This document shows, one piece after another, positions 8,306-18,800 of a DNA stretch of 64,000 bases (its first letter is position 1; the number at the start of each line of letters is the position of its first letter). The stretch covers positions 62,001-126,000 of the forward strand of contig JBNMLC010000004.1 of assembly GCA_050874665.1 (NCBI GenBank). Reading direction: 5' to 3'. The notes below the pieces were generated by a model. The model did not search any database, had not been told where the DNA came from, and worked only from the letters and a program-made list of their open reading frames with translations. Made by a program: the position numbers and the translations under genes. The stretch is from RUG11237 sp050874665 (GTDB lineage Bacteria; Bacillota; Clostridia; Lachnospirales; Lachnospiraceae).

Positions 8306-10816
8306 CTAAAATGCATTCCAATAATAAAACAAAATTTTCTTTCTCTTTGTTAAACCGTTTGCTGCATTTCTTACAAGAGCCTCATACATTGAAATGGAAA
8401 ATAGTATGTCTTCTTTTGTTACATTTCTTTGTCCATAATTTACCTGCAGCACAAGACTCATATATCGTTCCAACATAATTTTATCCAATTGTGGGTATTT
8501 TCTACTTACTTCTGCCACAAACTCTTTCCTCGTGGTATCTATTTCCTGTGAAAAGCCTGAAAATTGCAATACTTCATAAAAACTATAAAATATCTTTTTG
8601 ATTTGCTCTTCCCTAGAACACCCCGGCAGCATTCCTCTTCTTTTCTTTCTTATATAATAATACCTTGCTGCAAGCATTAATAAAACTATACCAAATACCA
8701 CTACAATCAGCAATACTTTTCCGAAAATAGGCATATCCTCAAGCCCATTTTTCCAATCCTTTTTCTGTTGCTCTTCCTGCTGTTCCTTTTTAACCTGCTC
8801 CTGCTCTTTTAAATCATCTTCTGAGACCTCCATATCTACCAGAGTTCCCGCAAATCCCGGTGTTGTTTCCACCGGTGTCCAACCATAATCCGACATATAG
8901 ATTTCCACCCATGCGTGTGCATTGTCATTTTGCAGTATCGCTGTATACGTTCCATCACCATTTCCTATAAACAGACTAGATGGTGCTGCATATCCTACTA
9001 CATACCGGGCAGGAATGCCACACATTCTGTACATTAAAGTTGCTGCAGATGCAAAAGCTGTGGAATCCCCCTGTTTCTTTTCAAGAAAAAAATAAGATAC
9101 AAAATCTTCTCCCTTAGGCAGTTTCCACACTTCTGTTGTAAATGTACAGTTACTCCACAAAGTACTCACAACAAACTGCTTTATATCGTCATACTTTTCT
9201 TTTTCTAATACATCTAACTGTTCTCTCGTCATATCCTCCGTAATTTTATTATCCCATTCTTCCTTTTTGTCCCTGCAAAGCCCAGAAATGCCTTCTATGG
9301 CATTTTCATTTACTTTAGTATCGACTGTTGCCACATAACTCCTATATGCCTCTGAAATGTCATCTAGCGCTGTCTGAGGGGGATTCTGGTTTTTCCACTT
9401 TTGTATCACACTTTGATACTCTTTTAGCGGAAACCAAGAATACACATACTCCTCCATTGCCTCTCCTGCAACAGCACCGTCACCCTGCATTGTATAATAA
9501 TCACTTAGAAAAGTCTGATAAGGTACATAAGTGTAATCTATATTAGCATCCAAACGTCTTACTGTCATTTCCACTGGGCTGTTTAATCTGCTTCCATCAT
9601 CTTCACCCAGCATCTTTTGTGCATATAGCATACGAAGAAACGGAAGATTTTGAATATAAATCAATGGGTTCTCTTTTATATTCCAGTTTTCTACTATGTT
9701 TTCAAATTCTTTTTTATCCCGTTCTTTCCATTGACTTCCTGTATATTCTGTTCCTATAAAACCTTTTAAATAAACTGTTTCTTGTGGTTTTCTCGAACAG
9801 ATTAATTGCAGTGCTTCTGTATTGTCATAAGAAAATCCTGAGACCTCTCCTAATTCTCCATGAGATACTCCACCTTTGGTTCCTTCCATGGAAAAGCTTA
9901 ATTTTCCTCCAGAAATCTTTGGAAGAATCTCATACAACCATTGCAAACCACTCACCTTCATAGGCGATGTTGCCTGTGAAATTTTTTCTACGGGCACAAT
10001 AAATACTTTACTCAAGCCATAAGAAGAAACTGCCATCAATATAGTACCTGCCACTGCCAGACAGATGGCAAGCCGAAACTGAATGTTTCTGCTTATCCTT
10101 TTGTTCTTACTATATTCTTCTTCCCTTTCTGCGTACCAGTATTTCTTTCGTACCGGCATTCCGCCAAAAGAAATAAGACAAATCAATACTAGCAGGAACA
10201 ATGCACTTGAACTATCCGAAGGCTTTCCGCCTCCTAAAAAAGAAAGCACAAGTAAAGGAATTGCCACAAAAATAAACTGTAAGTACTCCTGCTTGTGTAT
10301 GATTCCCTTTGCTAAAAAAGCACCCAGCCAGAAAAATAGATAAGAAATAAAATACGTTCCTGTTATATTTTGCTGAGAAAGCAATTCGATTTTTCCATGA
10401 TAGGTACTGTTTAAAACGCGAATAATATCATTAAAAACACTGTACATGCTTTCCAACATAATATTTCCGGTAAAGAATAGCAGTAAAACATTAACACCGG
10501 CCACGACAAGTAACAAGTATTTAATTTTTATATCTTTTTTGTCTTTATATAATTCATGATTTTCATAGTACCAGGTAAAAGCCATGCTATAAAAAAGCAG
10601 CAACAAATACACTATAATTTTACTACAGGAGATAGAAAAAGCAGAAATGACCATACCGGCCAAAGATGCCATTGCTAAAAAAAGTACCGCTGCCCTGACC
10701 AAAAATACGAACCTTTCATTAAGCTTTGGCTGTTCTCTTTGTATTAGACGGCGGCGTACTATCTGTATTGACTCCTCGTTCTTTTTTGCCTCTTCTTTTA
10801 AATTTCCAGTTTCCAT
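8306..10816 (-). CDS. transglutaminase-like membrane protein (TgpA type), catalytic Cys replaced
   Basis: 836 residues. Six or seven transmembrane helices lie between about 37 and 265, then a large extracytoplasmic part with the transglutaminase-core domain (about 540-655), one more helix (about 695-720) and a cytoplasmic C-terminal domain. The fold signatures are clear: AATLMYRMCGIPARYVVGY and NAHAWVEIY with His634. However, where family members have GxC, this protein has GDS: Ser585, codon TCC at 9064-9062. The usual acidic residue is Glu650 in WTPVETTP. It may be an inactive scaffold, or use Ser. The start ATG overlaps the end of the DUF58 gene by 19 bases, indicating translational coupling. 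Genes of this type usually travel with MoxR and DUF58, as here. Confidence 0.88.
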   Translation of the reverse strand: METGNLKEEAKKNEESIQIVRRRLIQREQPKLNERFVFLVRAAVLFLAMASLAGMVISAFSISCSKIIVYLLLLFYSMAFTWYYENHELYKDKKDIKIKYLLLVVAGVNVLLLFFTGNIMLESMYSVFNDIIRVLNSTYHGKIELLSQQNITGTYFISYLFFWLGAFLAKGIIHKQEYLQFIFVAIPLLVLSFLGGGKPSDSSSALFLLVLICLISFGGMPVRKKYWYAEREEEYSKNKRISRNIQFRLAICLAVAGTILMAVSSYGLSKVFIVPVEKISQATSPMKVSGLQWLYEILPKISGGKLSFSMEGTKGGVSHGELGEVSGFSYDNTEALQLICSRKPQETVYLKGFIGTEYTGSQWKERDKKEFENIVENWNIKENPLIYIQNLPFLRMLYAQKMLGEDDGSRLNSPVEMTVRRLDANIDYTYVPYQTFLSDYYTMQGDGAVAGEAMEEYVYSWFPLKEYQSVIQKWKNQNPPQTALDDISEAYRSYVATVDTKVNENAIEGISGLCRDKKEEWDNKITEDMTREQLDVLEKEKYDDIKQFVVSTLWSNCTFTTEVWKLPKGEDFVSYFFLEKKQGDSTAFASAATLMYRMCGIPARYVVGYAAPSSLFIGNGDGTYTAILQNDNAHAWVEIYMSDYGWTPVETTPGFAGTLVDMEVSEDDLKEQEQVKKEQQEEQQKKDWKNGLEDMPIFGKVLLIVVVFGIVLLMLAARYYYIRKKRRGMLPGCSREEQIKKIFYSFYEVLQFSGFSQEIDTTRKEFVAEVSRKYPQLDKIMLERYMSLVLQVNYGQRNVTKEDILFSISMYEALVRNAANGLTKRKKILFYYWNAF

Positions 10817-11898
10817 TCCATTAATTCCTTTTCTAAGCTTTCACAATTGAATTTCTTCTCGCAAGTACCGTTTTTATATAAATGTCCATATACATTCAAA
10901 AGGAAATAATTGTCTACTTTTTGTAGTGCACCTTGATGTTCATACATGCTCAAAATGTCAGCATATTCCCTGTTTCCTCTGCTGCTGCACACCTGCTCTA
11001 ACATATAGTACACGTCCTGTTCTTCCTCTATTTTAACTTGATTTAACTGCTTTTCTTCTTCCTGGTACCACATAATCATATGATTTAATCCCTGCTCTGC
11101 CAAAGACCAGGATAAGGAAGCAAGTATTTCTAAAAAGCAATCATACTCTGTCTGTGTCACCGCTTCTTTCTCTACATACAAATCTAAAAATATTAGAATC
11201 GTCTGTTCTATAGGAAGGCTATATTCCTTTACTAAGTATTTGTCTTCCTTGGCTGTCAACTTCCAGTGTACTCTCTGGAACGTATCCCCTTGTCTATATT
11301 CATGGATATCAAATACCTCAGAAGTATCTTCACCGCTTCTTACATGAGAAAATTCTTCTCCCTCCTGTCTGTCCGGCACCCAGGTCATTACATTTAGTGC
11401 AATTTTGTGAATTTTTGGCAATACTATGATTTCCTTAGAAATTTGCTGTACTGTTGCTTTTTTTGAAAAAAGGCGCAGATAATCCTGCACCCTTATTTCC
11501 TCCACGTTAACACGCATTTTTCCACAATATTTTGACTTAAGAAAAAGAAGCAGGGAAGCTGCCCCCTTTGCATCTACCATTACCTTTTCCCTTGCATAGA
11601 ATTTTTCTTTGGTAAACTCATTTTCGCAACTTACCTTTACCGGTATTACAGGCATGGGAAATACTGATGTGTTCTTAACCAGAACTTCTACCGCAAATTC
11701 CTGATTTTTTTCAATATATGCTTCGGGAATTTTTAATTGTGCGATGATGTGTCTTTTTAACTGTTTTGTTAAAATCCAAAGCACAGGCAGGAGAATCATT
11801 TCATACCCCAGCAAAAACATGGTAATATGCGAAGAAAACAAAATGCAGCTAAATAAAGTTATCAATACTACAACAGCATATATTATTTTATTCTTCAT
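10798..11898 (-). CDS. DUF58 domain protein
   Basis: 366 residues from the ATG at 11898, which is spaced well from AAAGGA; the upstream ATG at 11907 overlaps that site. Two transmembrane helices occupy about residues 4-40. The DUF58 signature is at about 200-222: GEDTSEVFDIHEYRQGDTFQRVHWK. The following region looks like a von Willebrand A-type fold (TILIFLDLY), as is usual in this family. DUF58 proteins are partners of MoxR ATPases, with which they are thought to form chaperone-like or assembly systems. It is between moxR (16 bases upstream with this start) and the transglutaminase-like gene (19-base overlap). Confidence 0.88.
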   Translation of the reverse strand: MKNKIIYAVVVLITLFSCILFSSHITMFLLGYEMILLPVLWILTKQLKRHIIAQLKIPEAYIEKNQEFAVEVLVKNTSVFPMPVIPVKVSCENEFTKEKFYAREKVMVDAKGAASLLLFLKSKYCGKMRVNVEEIRVQDYLRLFSKKATVQQISKEIIVLPKIHKIALNVMTWVPDRQEGEEFSHVRSGEDTSEVFDIHEYRQGDTFQRVHWKLTAKEDKYLVKEYSLPIEQTILIFLDLYVEKEAVTQTEYDCFLEILASLSWSLAEQGLNHMIMWYQEEEKQLNQVKIEEEQDVYYMLEQVCSSRGNREYADILSMYEHQGALQKVDNYFLLNVYGHLYKNGTCEKKFNCESLEKELMEWKLEI

Positions 11899-11914
11899 AA
11901 AATCCATCCTTTGC

Positions 11915-12859
11915 TTACGGTTGTTGAGGTGCTGGTTTTTTTACACTTTTTAAAATATCATCGATAACATCTTTGTTTGTAAGATGATTTAATTTCCCCT
12001 TAGAGTTCAAACGAATTCTGTGAACTGCTACATCGGGAAAAATTTCTTCCACGTCATTTGGAAGTACAAACTTTTGTCCCTTAATGTAAGCTGCAGCTTT
12101 CGCCATTTTTGACAATGCAAGTGTTCCTCTTGGACTTATGCCTAATTCAATCATTTCATGATTTCTAGTGGCCTCTGCCAAGTTAATCATGTATTCATAC
12201 ACCGTTTTGTGAATGTATACTTCTTCTGCCTCTTTCTGCATTATCATAAGTTCTTCTTTTTGTATCACAGGCTGTAAATTATCCATTGGATTTGTCTTAT
12301 TCCTGTCCATTAATATTTGTAATTCATCCTGCTTATCAGGATAGCCGATAAATACGCATATCATAAAACGGTCCAACTGGGACTCTGGAAGCATCTGAGT
12401 TCCCACAGAACCAATTGGATTTTCTGTCGCAATTACGTGAAAAGGTTTTGGCACTTCTCTCGTAATTCCATCTACCGTAACAGTTCCCTCTTCCATGACC
12501 TCTAACAATGCAGACTGCGTTTTTGGAGAGGTACGGTTAATCTCATCTCCCAAAAATAAATTACAAATTACTGCTCCCGGTTGGTATTCAAATTTTCCAA
12601 TTTCTTTTCGATACATAGAAAACCCAATAATATCTGTTGGAAGCACATCTGGAGTAAACTGTACTCGATTTTGCTCTAAATTCATAGCTTTTGCAAAAGC
12701 TAATGCCATGCTTGTTTTTCCTACTCCCGGAATATCTTCAATCAAAACATGCCCTTGTGCCAGTAAGGCTTCCATAATCTTTTCTACACAATGCCTTTTT
12801 CCAATAATAACTTTCTCTACTTCTTCTATTACCCTGCGGGCTTTTTCGGCATATTCCAT
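11915..12859 (-). CDS. MoxR-family AAA+ ATPase
   Basis: 314 residues, cytoplasmic. Walker A is GVGKT at 45-49, Walker B is LFLGDE with Asp105/Glu106 followed by INRTSPKTQSALLE, and the ATENP sensor segment (about 145-149) and the arginine-containing PESQLDRFM follow. This set is diagnostic of MoxR. Known MoxR proteins work with vWA/DUF58 partners in maturation or assembly of complexes; the target here is not known. The start has GAGGAG about 5 bases upstream and lies 3 bases after the sortase stop, so it is in the pilus operon. A plausible inference is a role in folding or envelope assembly of the pilus apparatus. Confidence 0.93.
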   Translation of the reverse strand: MEYAEKARRVIEEVEKVIIGKRHCVEKIMEALLAQGHVLIEDIPGVGKTSMALAFAKAMNLEQNRVQFTPDVLPTDIIGFSMYRKEIGKFEYQPGAVICNLFLGDEINRTSPKTQSALLEVMEEGTVTVDGITREVPKPFHVIATENPIGSVGTQMLPESQLDRFMICVFIGYPDKQDELQILMDRNKTNPMDNLQPVIQKEELMIMQKEAEEVYIHKTVYEYMINLAEATRNHEMIELGISPRGTLALSKMAKAAAYIKGQKFVLPNDVEEIFPDVAVHRIRLNSKGKLNHLTNKDVIDDILKSVKKPAPQQP

Positions 12860-12862
12860 ATG

Positions 12863-13714
12863 TTACTCCTCTCTTACCTGTCTTCTTCTTTTTATAATCA
12901 TAAAAAAGATAACTGCTTCCACTGCAAAAACCACAAAAATAGTTAATAAAAGCCACGGCCATACATCTACAATTCGTTTTGTAAGAGAACCCGACTGCAT
13001 CTGACTTTGTGTGTTATTTTCCTGTTCTTCTTTATATTCTGTCCGAATACCTCGAACCAAAAGACGATGCGTATTAATTGCATATGGCGTACAAGTTACC
13101 AGAGTGCAGTAATCCATTCCTTCTTCGATTTCTAAATCTCCGGATTCATTTGGTTCTACTACTTTAATTTGATCTACTTTATAAGCAAGAACTTCATCTA
13201 ACACATGAAGATAAAACTCATCACCTAATTCTAATTTATCTAAATCGGTAAATAAAGCTGCACTTGGTAATCCTCTGTGCCCCGTAAGAACACAATGCGT
13301 ACTTTCCCCACCCAACGGATAAGAAGACTGTTCTAAATGCCCTACACCTCTTCTTAATACCTCTTCGTCGATTCCACTGTAAATAGGCAGATTTACATCT
13401 ATTTTAGGAATTACAATATATCCAAGTGCTACACCTGCGTCTACCATATCCAGATATTTTATTGATTTATTTTTATCTTCTTCCACAGATATAATATCAC
13501 TTAACTGTTCATTATATTGTCTTGCCGCCTCTTTTGTCGCATCAAGCTGATTCCCTTCCATTTGTCGAACCTCATTTTCATAACTGCGAACCACCTCTGA
13601 TGCATGGCGGTTCGCTATGATATTGCTTACAAAGGGATAGAAGAGAATCATAAGGCCTGATACAAACAATATAAGGCTAAACCATATTCCCGTTCCTTTT
13701 ATTTTTTTAAGCAT
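12863..13714 (-). CDS. class C sortase (first sortase of the pilus operon)
   Basis: 283 residues from ATG 13714. That start overlaps the pilin stop by 8 bases (ATGCTTAA), which suggests translational coupling; a TTG 30 bases upstream is less likely. N-terminal membrane helix at about 8-30, helical linker, sortase domain with His146 (TGHRG), Cys208 (TLVTC) and Arg217 (THRLLV), and a C-terminal membrane helix (about 250-275) with basic tail. The two-helix topology is that of pilus sortases. Its place directly after the pilin gene makes it the likely shaft polymerase. It lacks the clear DP-aromatic lid seen in the other sortase. Confidence 0.92.
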   Translation of the reverse strand: MLKKIKGTGIWFSLILFVSGLMILFYPFVSNIIANRHASEVVRSYENEVRQMEGNQLDATKEAARQYNEQLSDIISVEEDKNKSIKYLDMVDAGVALGYIVIPKIDVNLPIYSGIDEEVLRRGVGHLEQSSYPLGGESTHCVLTGHRGLPSAALFTDLDKLELGDEFYLHVLDEVLAYKVDQIKVVEPNESGDLEIEEGMDYCTLVTCTPYAINTHRLLVRGIRTEYKEEQENNTQSQMQSGSLTKRIVDVWPWLLLTIFVVFAVEAVIFFMIIKRRRQVREE

Positions 13715-15824
13715 GACTTCTCTTTCTTGCTCCAAAGAATACAATGACTGCCGCTGCCATTAAAATAACACCAATAATTGTAAATGCGAGTGTACCCGCT
13801 CCACCGGTAGTAGGAAGGATAAAGCCTTTCTTATTTACAACATTTACGCTGGTGGTGGTTGCTGTTGTCGTTGCTGTTTTTCTTGCATCCGTATAATAAG
13901 TTGTCTTATCTGAACCACTCACTGTTACCGCCGGTACTCCTATTACATTTCCATTTTTATCATACTTTGTATCTGTAGTTGTAGTCTTAAATGTCTGGTC
14001 ATAGTAAAGTTGAATCTTTACTGCAACCGGCTCTTTTAATAAATTGTAGCCTGAAGCAGTAGATGTTTCTACAAAATAGTATGTTTCGTTGGAAAATGCC
14101 TTATCATTTATATCCGTCTGTGTTGTGTTAATAATAATTTTTCCATCTGCATCCGTAGTATAAGAGCCCACCTTTTTTACATCTACTGCGTTTCCATTTA
14201 CCTTCAGTGATGTTTCCTTTGTTTCTCCCACTACAATCGGTCTGTATAAATCAAAACTTGCCTTTACCGTGTTACTTGGTGTAGAACCGGTAAATGTTTT
14301 TACTAATTCTAAGCCAAAAGTATAAACGACAACCTTGTCTGTAATCGTCTTTGTCTCTTCGTACGGTTTGCTGTCATCTTGTGGTGTGTTTGGATTTTGA
14401 TCATCGTCACCCGGCTTCGGATAAATTTTATTTGTATATTCTAATCCAACGGTATTTGGATTTCCATTTCCTGCTGTTACAGCATTTGGATTTAATGTTG
14501 CTGTAAATGTAACTTCTACACTGGAAATTCCTTTGTTATATAATTTTGCGACATCTCCGCTTAAGTCTAAGGTCCACTGATTTTTTACTGCATCATATAC
14601 AGGTGTTGTTGTAATTCCGGTATCAGTCACTTTAGATGTTCCTACATAATAAGAAACTACAAAGCTTGCTTGGTCTGTACTATCCATAGTAAGACCTGCA
14701 GACATATCATCTACAAGTACATAATGTTTTAAATCGTTGATATTTTCCGGTACGGTAGAAGTAACTTTAAAAGGTACCCTGTCACCCACACTATAATCTA
14801 CAGCATCCTGCCAATCATTTACATTATTTACATCTCCATTTTTTACAAGTACTTTTTTCTCCAGTTCCGGCTTAAAGTTTACTACAGAAACAGTTGCTGT
14901 TTTCTTTCCATTCACTGTGACTGATCCATCTATACCTACACTAAATTCATACACGGCTGTTCCATCCATAATATATTCTGAGCCTGGTGCACTCGTTTCA
15001 ATAAAACGGTATTCCCCTTCCGATAATCCACTTATCTTTACGGATGTACTGCTCATTGTAATAACACCATTGTTTCCAATGTCTTCTCCGTTATCATTTT
15101 TTGTCTGCGTAGTCCACACACCGCTTACCTTTTTCTGCAATACAAATTCTGCTCCGGTAACACCTACCGCACTTCCATTTCCTGTCTTACCATATTTTTT
15201 TAATGTTACAGTACTTACTGCAGTTGTATTTTTAGGAAATGCATAAACATCATAAATCCAGTCTGTTCCCTCTACGTTTGTCATTGGAAGAGATACTAAA
15301 AATGGGTCTACCATACTTGCTACACTATCCGGTGCATCTGTTTCAACTACAAGATATAAGCCCTGACCACTTAAATCAGCATTTGTAAATTTTGCAATAC
15401 CATCTTTGCCACCTACCGTAGCTGTTGTCTTTTTTACAGGTGTCAATTTGCCTAAAACAGAATCCGTAAACTGTTTCTGAATATCTGCTGCTGACATGCC
15501 GCCGTTTATCGTGGCTCCGACACTGTCTCTGATTGCTGCTACTGTACTATAAACCAGCCCATTACTGTTTTGTGTGATATCTGCTACCTTATACACAGAA
15601 AATGTGACTCCGTTCAATAGCACTGCTTCCGCTGGAACTTTATTTTCATCCCCAATTACACCGGTTCCTTCTACTCCCTCGTCACCATCATAACGATATT
15701 TATAAATGGTAAGTGAAACTTCTTTGTCTGTGTTAATTGTTGGTTCTGCTGCAAAAGCAGTCAGAGTGGATAAGAGCATGGTTGCTGCTAAAATCCATGA
15801 TAAAACCTTTTTTAGTTTTTTCAT
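13707..15824 (-). CDS. major pilin, SpaA/FimP-type LPTTG protein with isopeptide domains
   Basis: 705 residues from ATG 15824 (GCGAGGAAAAG upstream; a GTG further up is poorer). Signal peptide about 1-26, ending in TAFAAEP. A pilin motif WIYDVYAFPKN with candidate linking Lys198 follows the first domain; next come Cna-B/SpaA-like domains with E-box-like segments (EYRFIETSAPG, TYYFVETSTASG) and a fimbrial isopeptide D2-type domain in the middle. The sorting signal is LPTTG at 670-674, then a hydrophobic helix and RKRSHA. Class C sortase joins the Thr of LPTTG to the pilin-motif Lys of the next subunit to make a covalent shaft. It lies 33 bases after the adhesin gene and directly before its sortase. 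Confidence 0.93.
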   Translation of the reverse strand: MKKLKKVLSWILAATMLLSTLTAFAAEPTINTDKEVSLTIYKYRYDGDEGVEGTGVIGDENKVPAEAVLLNGVTFSVYKVADITQNSNGLVYSTVAAIRDSVGATINGGMSAADIQKQFTDSVLGKLTPVKKTTATVGGKDGIAKFTNADLSGQGLYLVVETDAPDSVASMVDPFLVSLPMTNVEGTDWIYDVYAFPKNTTAVSTVTLKKYGKTGNGSAVGVTGAEFVLQKKVSGVWTTQTKNDNGEDIGNNGVITMSSTSVKISGLSEGEYRFIETSAPGSEYIMDGTAVYEFSVGIDGSVTVNGKKTATVSVVNFKPELEKKVLVKNGDVNNVNDWQDAVDYSVGDRVPFKVTSTVPENINDLKHYVLVDDMSAGLTMDSTDQASFVVSYYVGTSKVTDTGITTTPVYDAVKNQWTLDLSGDVAKLYNKGISSVEVTFTATLNPNAVTAGNGNPNTVGLEYTNKIYPKPGDDDQNPNTPQDDSKPYEETKTITDKVVVYTFGLELVKTFTGSTPSNTVKASFDLYRPIVVGETKETSLKVNGNAVDVKKVGSYTTDADGKIIINTTQTDINDKAFSNETYYFVETSTASGYNLLKEPVAVKIQLYYDQTFKTTTTDTKYDKNGNVIGVPAVTVSGSDKTTYYTDARKTATTTATTTSVNVVNKKGFILPTTGGAGTLAFTIIGVILMAAAVIVFFGARKRSHA

Positions 15825-15857
15825 AACTTTTCCTCGCTTTCTCACTTTTATTAATTC

Positions 15858-18800
15858 TTAAAAAACAATTTTCATTCTTTTCTTTCTGTATAAATAAAAT
15901 GCGATTGCTGCTAAAATACATGCAATTCCTACAAAAATGAATACTGTTGTTCCATAGCCACCCGTAAACGGTAATGTAAATTTCTTACGATTAGAAACTG
16001 TCACAGAAATCGTATCTGCCTCTATCGTACAATTTTTATCATCGATAGTACTCTGACCACCCTTATGAATCACTATTTTAATGGCTTTCTTCAACAGACT
16101 GTAACCATCTTTTGCTTTTGTTTCTTTTAATCGATAGGTACCGTCCTTTAAATCAGAAAATACAGCAGTACCGTCCATTTCTGTTTTTACTGTTATTTTC
16201 GTAAATGTATCATCAACTGTTCCATTGTCTTTTAATTTTTCTAAAGTAAATTCCACGTCAGAAAGCTTTATGCTGTTATCCGTTGCATCTACTTTAATCA
16301 CCTTTATATTAGTACTCTGATAAGTATTGGTAATGGTTCCGGTAATTGTTTTTGTCTGTTCGTCAATATCATAGGAAACCAGATATGAACCAGCAAATCC
16401 GCCTTCCTCAACTACATTTCCATCTGCATCAAGTTCCACAACTCTATATTCCCACTCTACCGGTACCATAGCCGTATAGTCTACATACTGGTCTAAACCT
16501 TCTAACGTATATTCCCAATTGTCATATCCCGGTCTCATGGTAATCTTATTCTGCCCATTTATAGAAACTACACTATAACTTCCTGTACTTCCTTTTGCTC
16601 TTCTCTGAATCTGAACATCAATAGAGGATGGAATATTTTCTGTTAAATCATTTCCATTAGAGTCTTTCCAAAGTTTAATCAGTTTGATATTCACGAACGG
16701 TTTTTGCGTATTGTTAAATGTAAAATCATAAGATTGTTCAGAAGCCTTTATTGTACCTCTTACAATTTTGCTCTGTATATCCATGTCAAAAGCATATCCG
16801 CTTTTTTCTGAAACATTGTCTAATACAGAACCGTCTTCTGGTTCAATTTCTTCTATGGTATAGTTTGTATTGATTGGGATACCACTAATTTTCTGGCTTT
16901 CACCAGCTTTTAAAGTAATTTCTTTTGTAATTTCACTCGTTCCTTCTAAGCCAAGTCCAGCTACATTAGTAAATGTAATCTTAAATTTGTATTCACCTGT
17001 CAAATTATCTGTGCTGTATGCATTTGCTTTACGAATTGTCAGTTCACCTGTTTTTACTTTATTCGTGTATACAACTTTAATTTTTGTCACACCTGTAATC
17101 ATATCAGGATTTGAATAGGAACGGAAAACAATTGTATTTTCAGATGGCTTCTGTGTTTTTGTATATCCTTTGTTTGCATAATCTCGGCTCTCCGCATCCT
17201 GCCCGCTTAAATATACTTCTGTTCGTCCATCATCTATTGCTACAGATGCTACATTGGTCAGATTCTTGATTGTTCCAAGTTCTACCGTTGTCCCCTTTGC
17301 CATGCTTGTAACCGGAGCTCCGTTTTCATATACGGTATAACTGGAGTCAAATACATCTGTATCTATATTTTCTTTTAATGAAATATAACTTCCCATACGG
17401 AACTGGTTTGTAAAACTTGCTGTCTGCCCATTTTTTAAATTAAAAATTCCATCGTTTCCAAGACGTGCATAAACAGCTTCACTTCCATCTGAAGTTAAAG
17501 TGTAAGCAGCTCCTTTCGGATATTCTAATTGTCCTGATGTTGCAGAACCATAATCTGGAATTTGATACTGCTTCACGCTAAATCCAATTTGATTTGTGAT
17601 ACTTGATTTTGCATAAAATTCAAATCCATCTAAGTAGAAGTCTCCCTCGTAATCATAATCGAATTTAATGTATTTCACTTTTGAATAATCAAAATTTAAG
17701 GAACCGGTTAATTTTGATAAATCAACTGTAATTTTTGACCATTGCTTTGAACGCACAGAGGTTGTTATATATGTCTTTGCATTTAAATAACCTCCAATGG
17801 TATTTCCCGCAGCGTCTTCTAATTCAACATACATATGATTCAATTCAGGATTACTTGTTTCGTCATAATAATATTGAAATCTTAAATAATCTTTTACATT
17901 GGAAACATTCAATGTGCTACCATTAGCAGGTGCTATAATTCCAAATCGCTTTTCCCTATATGCTCCCTGTGTATCTGAATACAGTGCCTTATAATGCGCC
18001 ACTTCGCTTTGTCCGGCAAATTCTTGTACCTGCTCAAAAGTATTTGATGTAGAACCCTTTGTTAATGTTCCACTTGCAAAAGTATCATTGTATGTAACCG
18101 GAACCTGTTCTTCACCTAAATTAATTTCATATGTTCCATAATGTGTTGCCTGATTTTTAATTGCAAACGGGAACACAGAAACATCATCAAACATACCTGA
18201 GAATAATTCATTATTTACAGCAGAATCATCTATCTTCTTTTCTACCGAAAAGCTGTTTTCATCAGGGAAATTGAAACTTACATACATGTTAGATTCCCAA
18301 ATACCACGTTCCATATAAAACATAGTTAACGTATGTTCGTCTGTTTTCTTTCCGCTAATATTGAAATTACCTGAATAATTATTGGTATATCCACCCGAAG
18401 TACTTGTATTTTTTATTCTGCTTACATAATAAGTCAGATTTTCAAAGTTTAAGTATCCGGTAACAACGTCATGTCCACCACCAATATCAAGGGCTAATTT
18501 TCCATCTATAAATACCCAGACATCATCATCACCAGAGAAGTTAAATTCTATCGGGGCTTCATCTCCCTCTGTAGTTGTAACGGTTCCATTTTCTGTTAAA
18601 CGGAATTTCATCTCCATTTTACTTGCAAATCCATAATTAAGTTTGCCGGCATTTCCGCTCTCACCAGTTCCATTAAACGGGAAGAAATTACCTTCCTGTG
18701 TGACTCCGCTCGTCGTTTTTCCTTTTACTACATTACCTGTAGAATTTAAGAAGTAACTGTTTGTATCCGGATCCTGTGTCAGACGCAGATTGGTCGATGA

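Noticed and set aside
12738..12962. 74-codon minus-strand ORF across the sortase-MoxR junction
   Set aside because: It lies wholly in another frame of two well-supported genes and has no motif.
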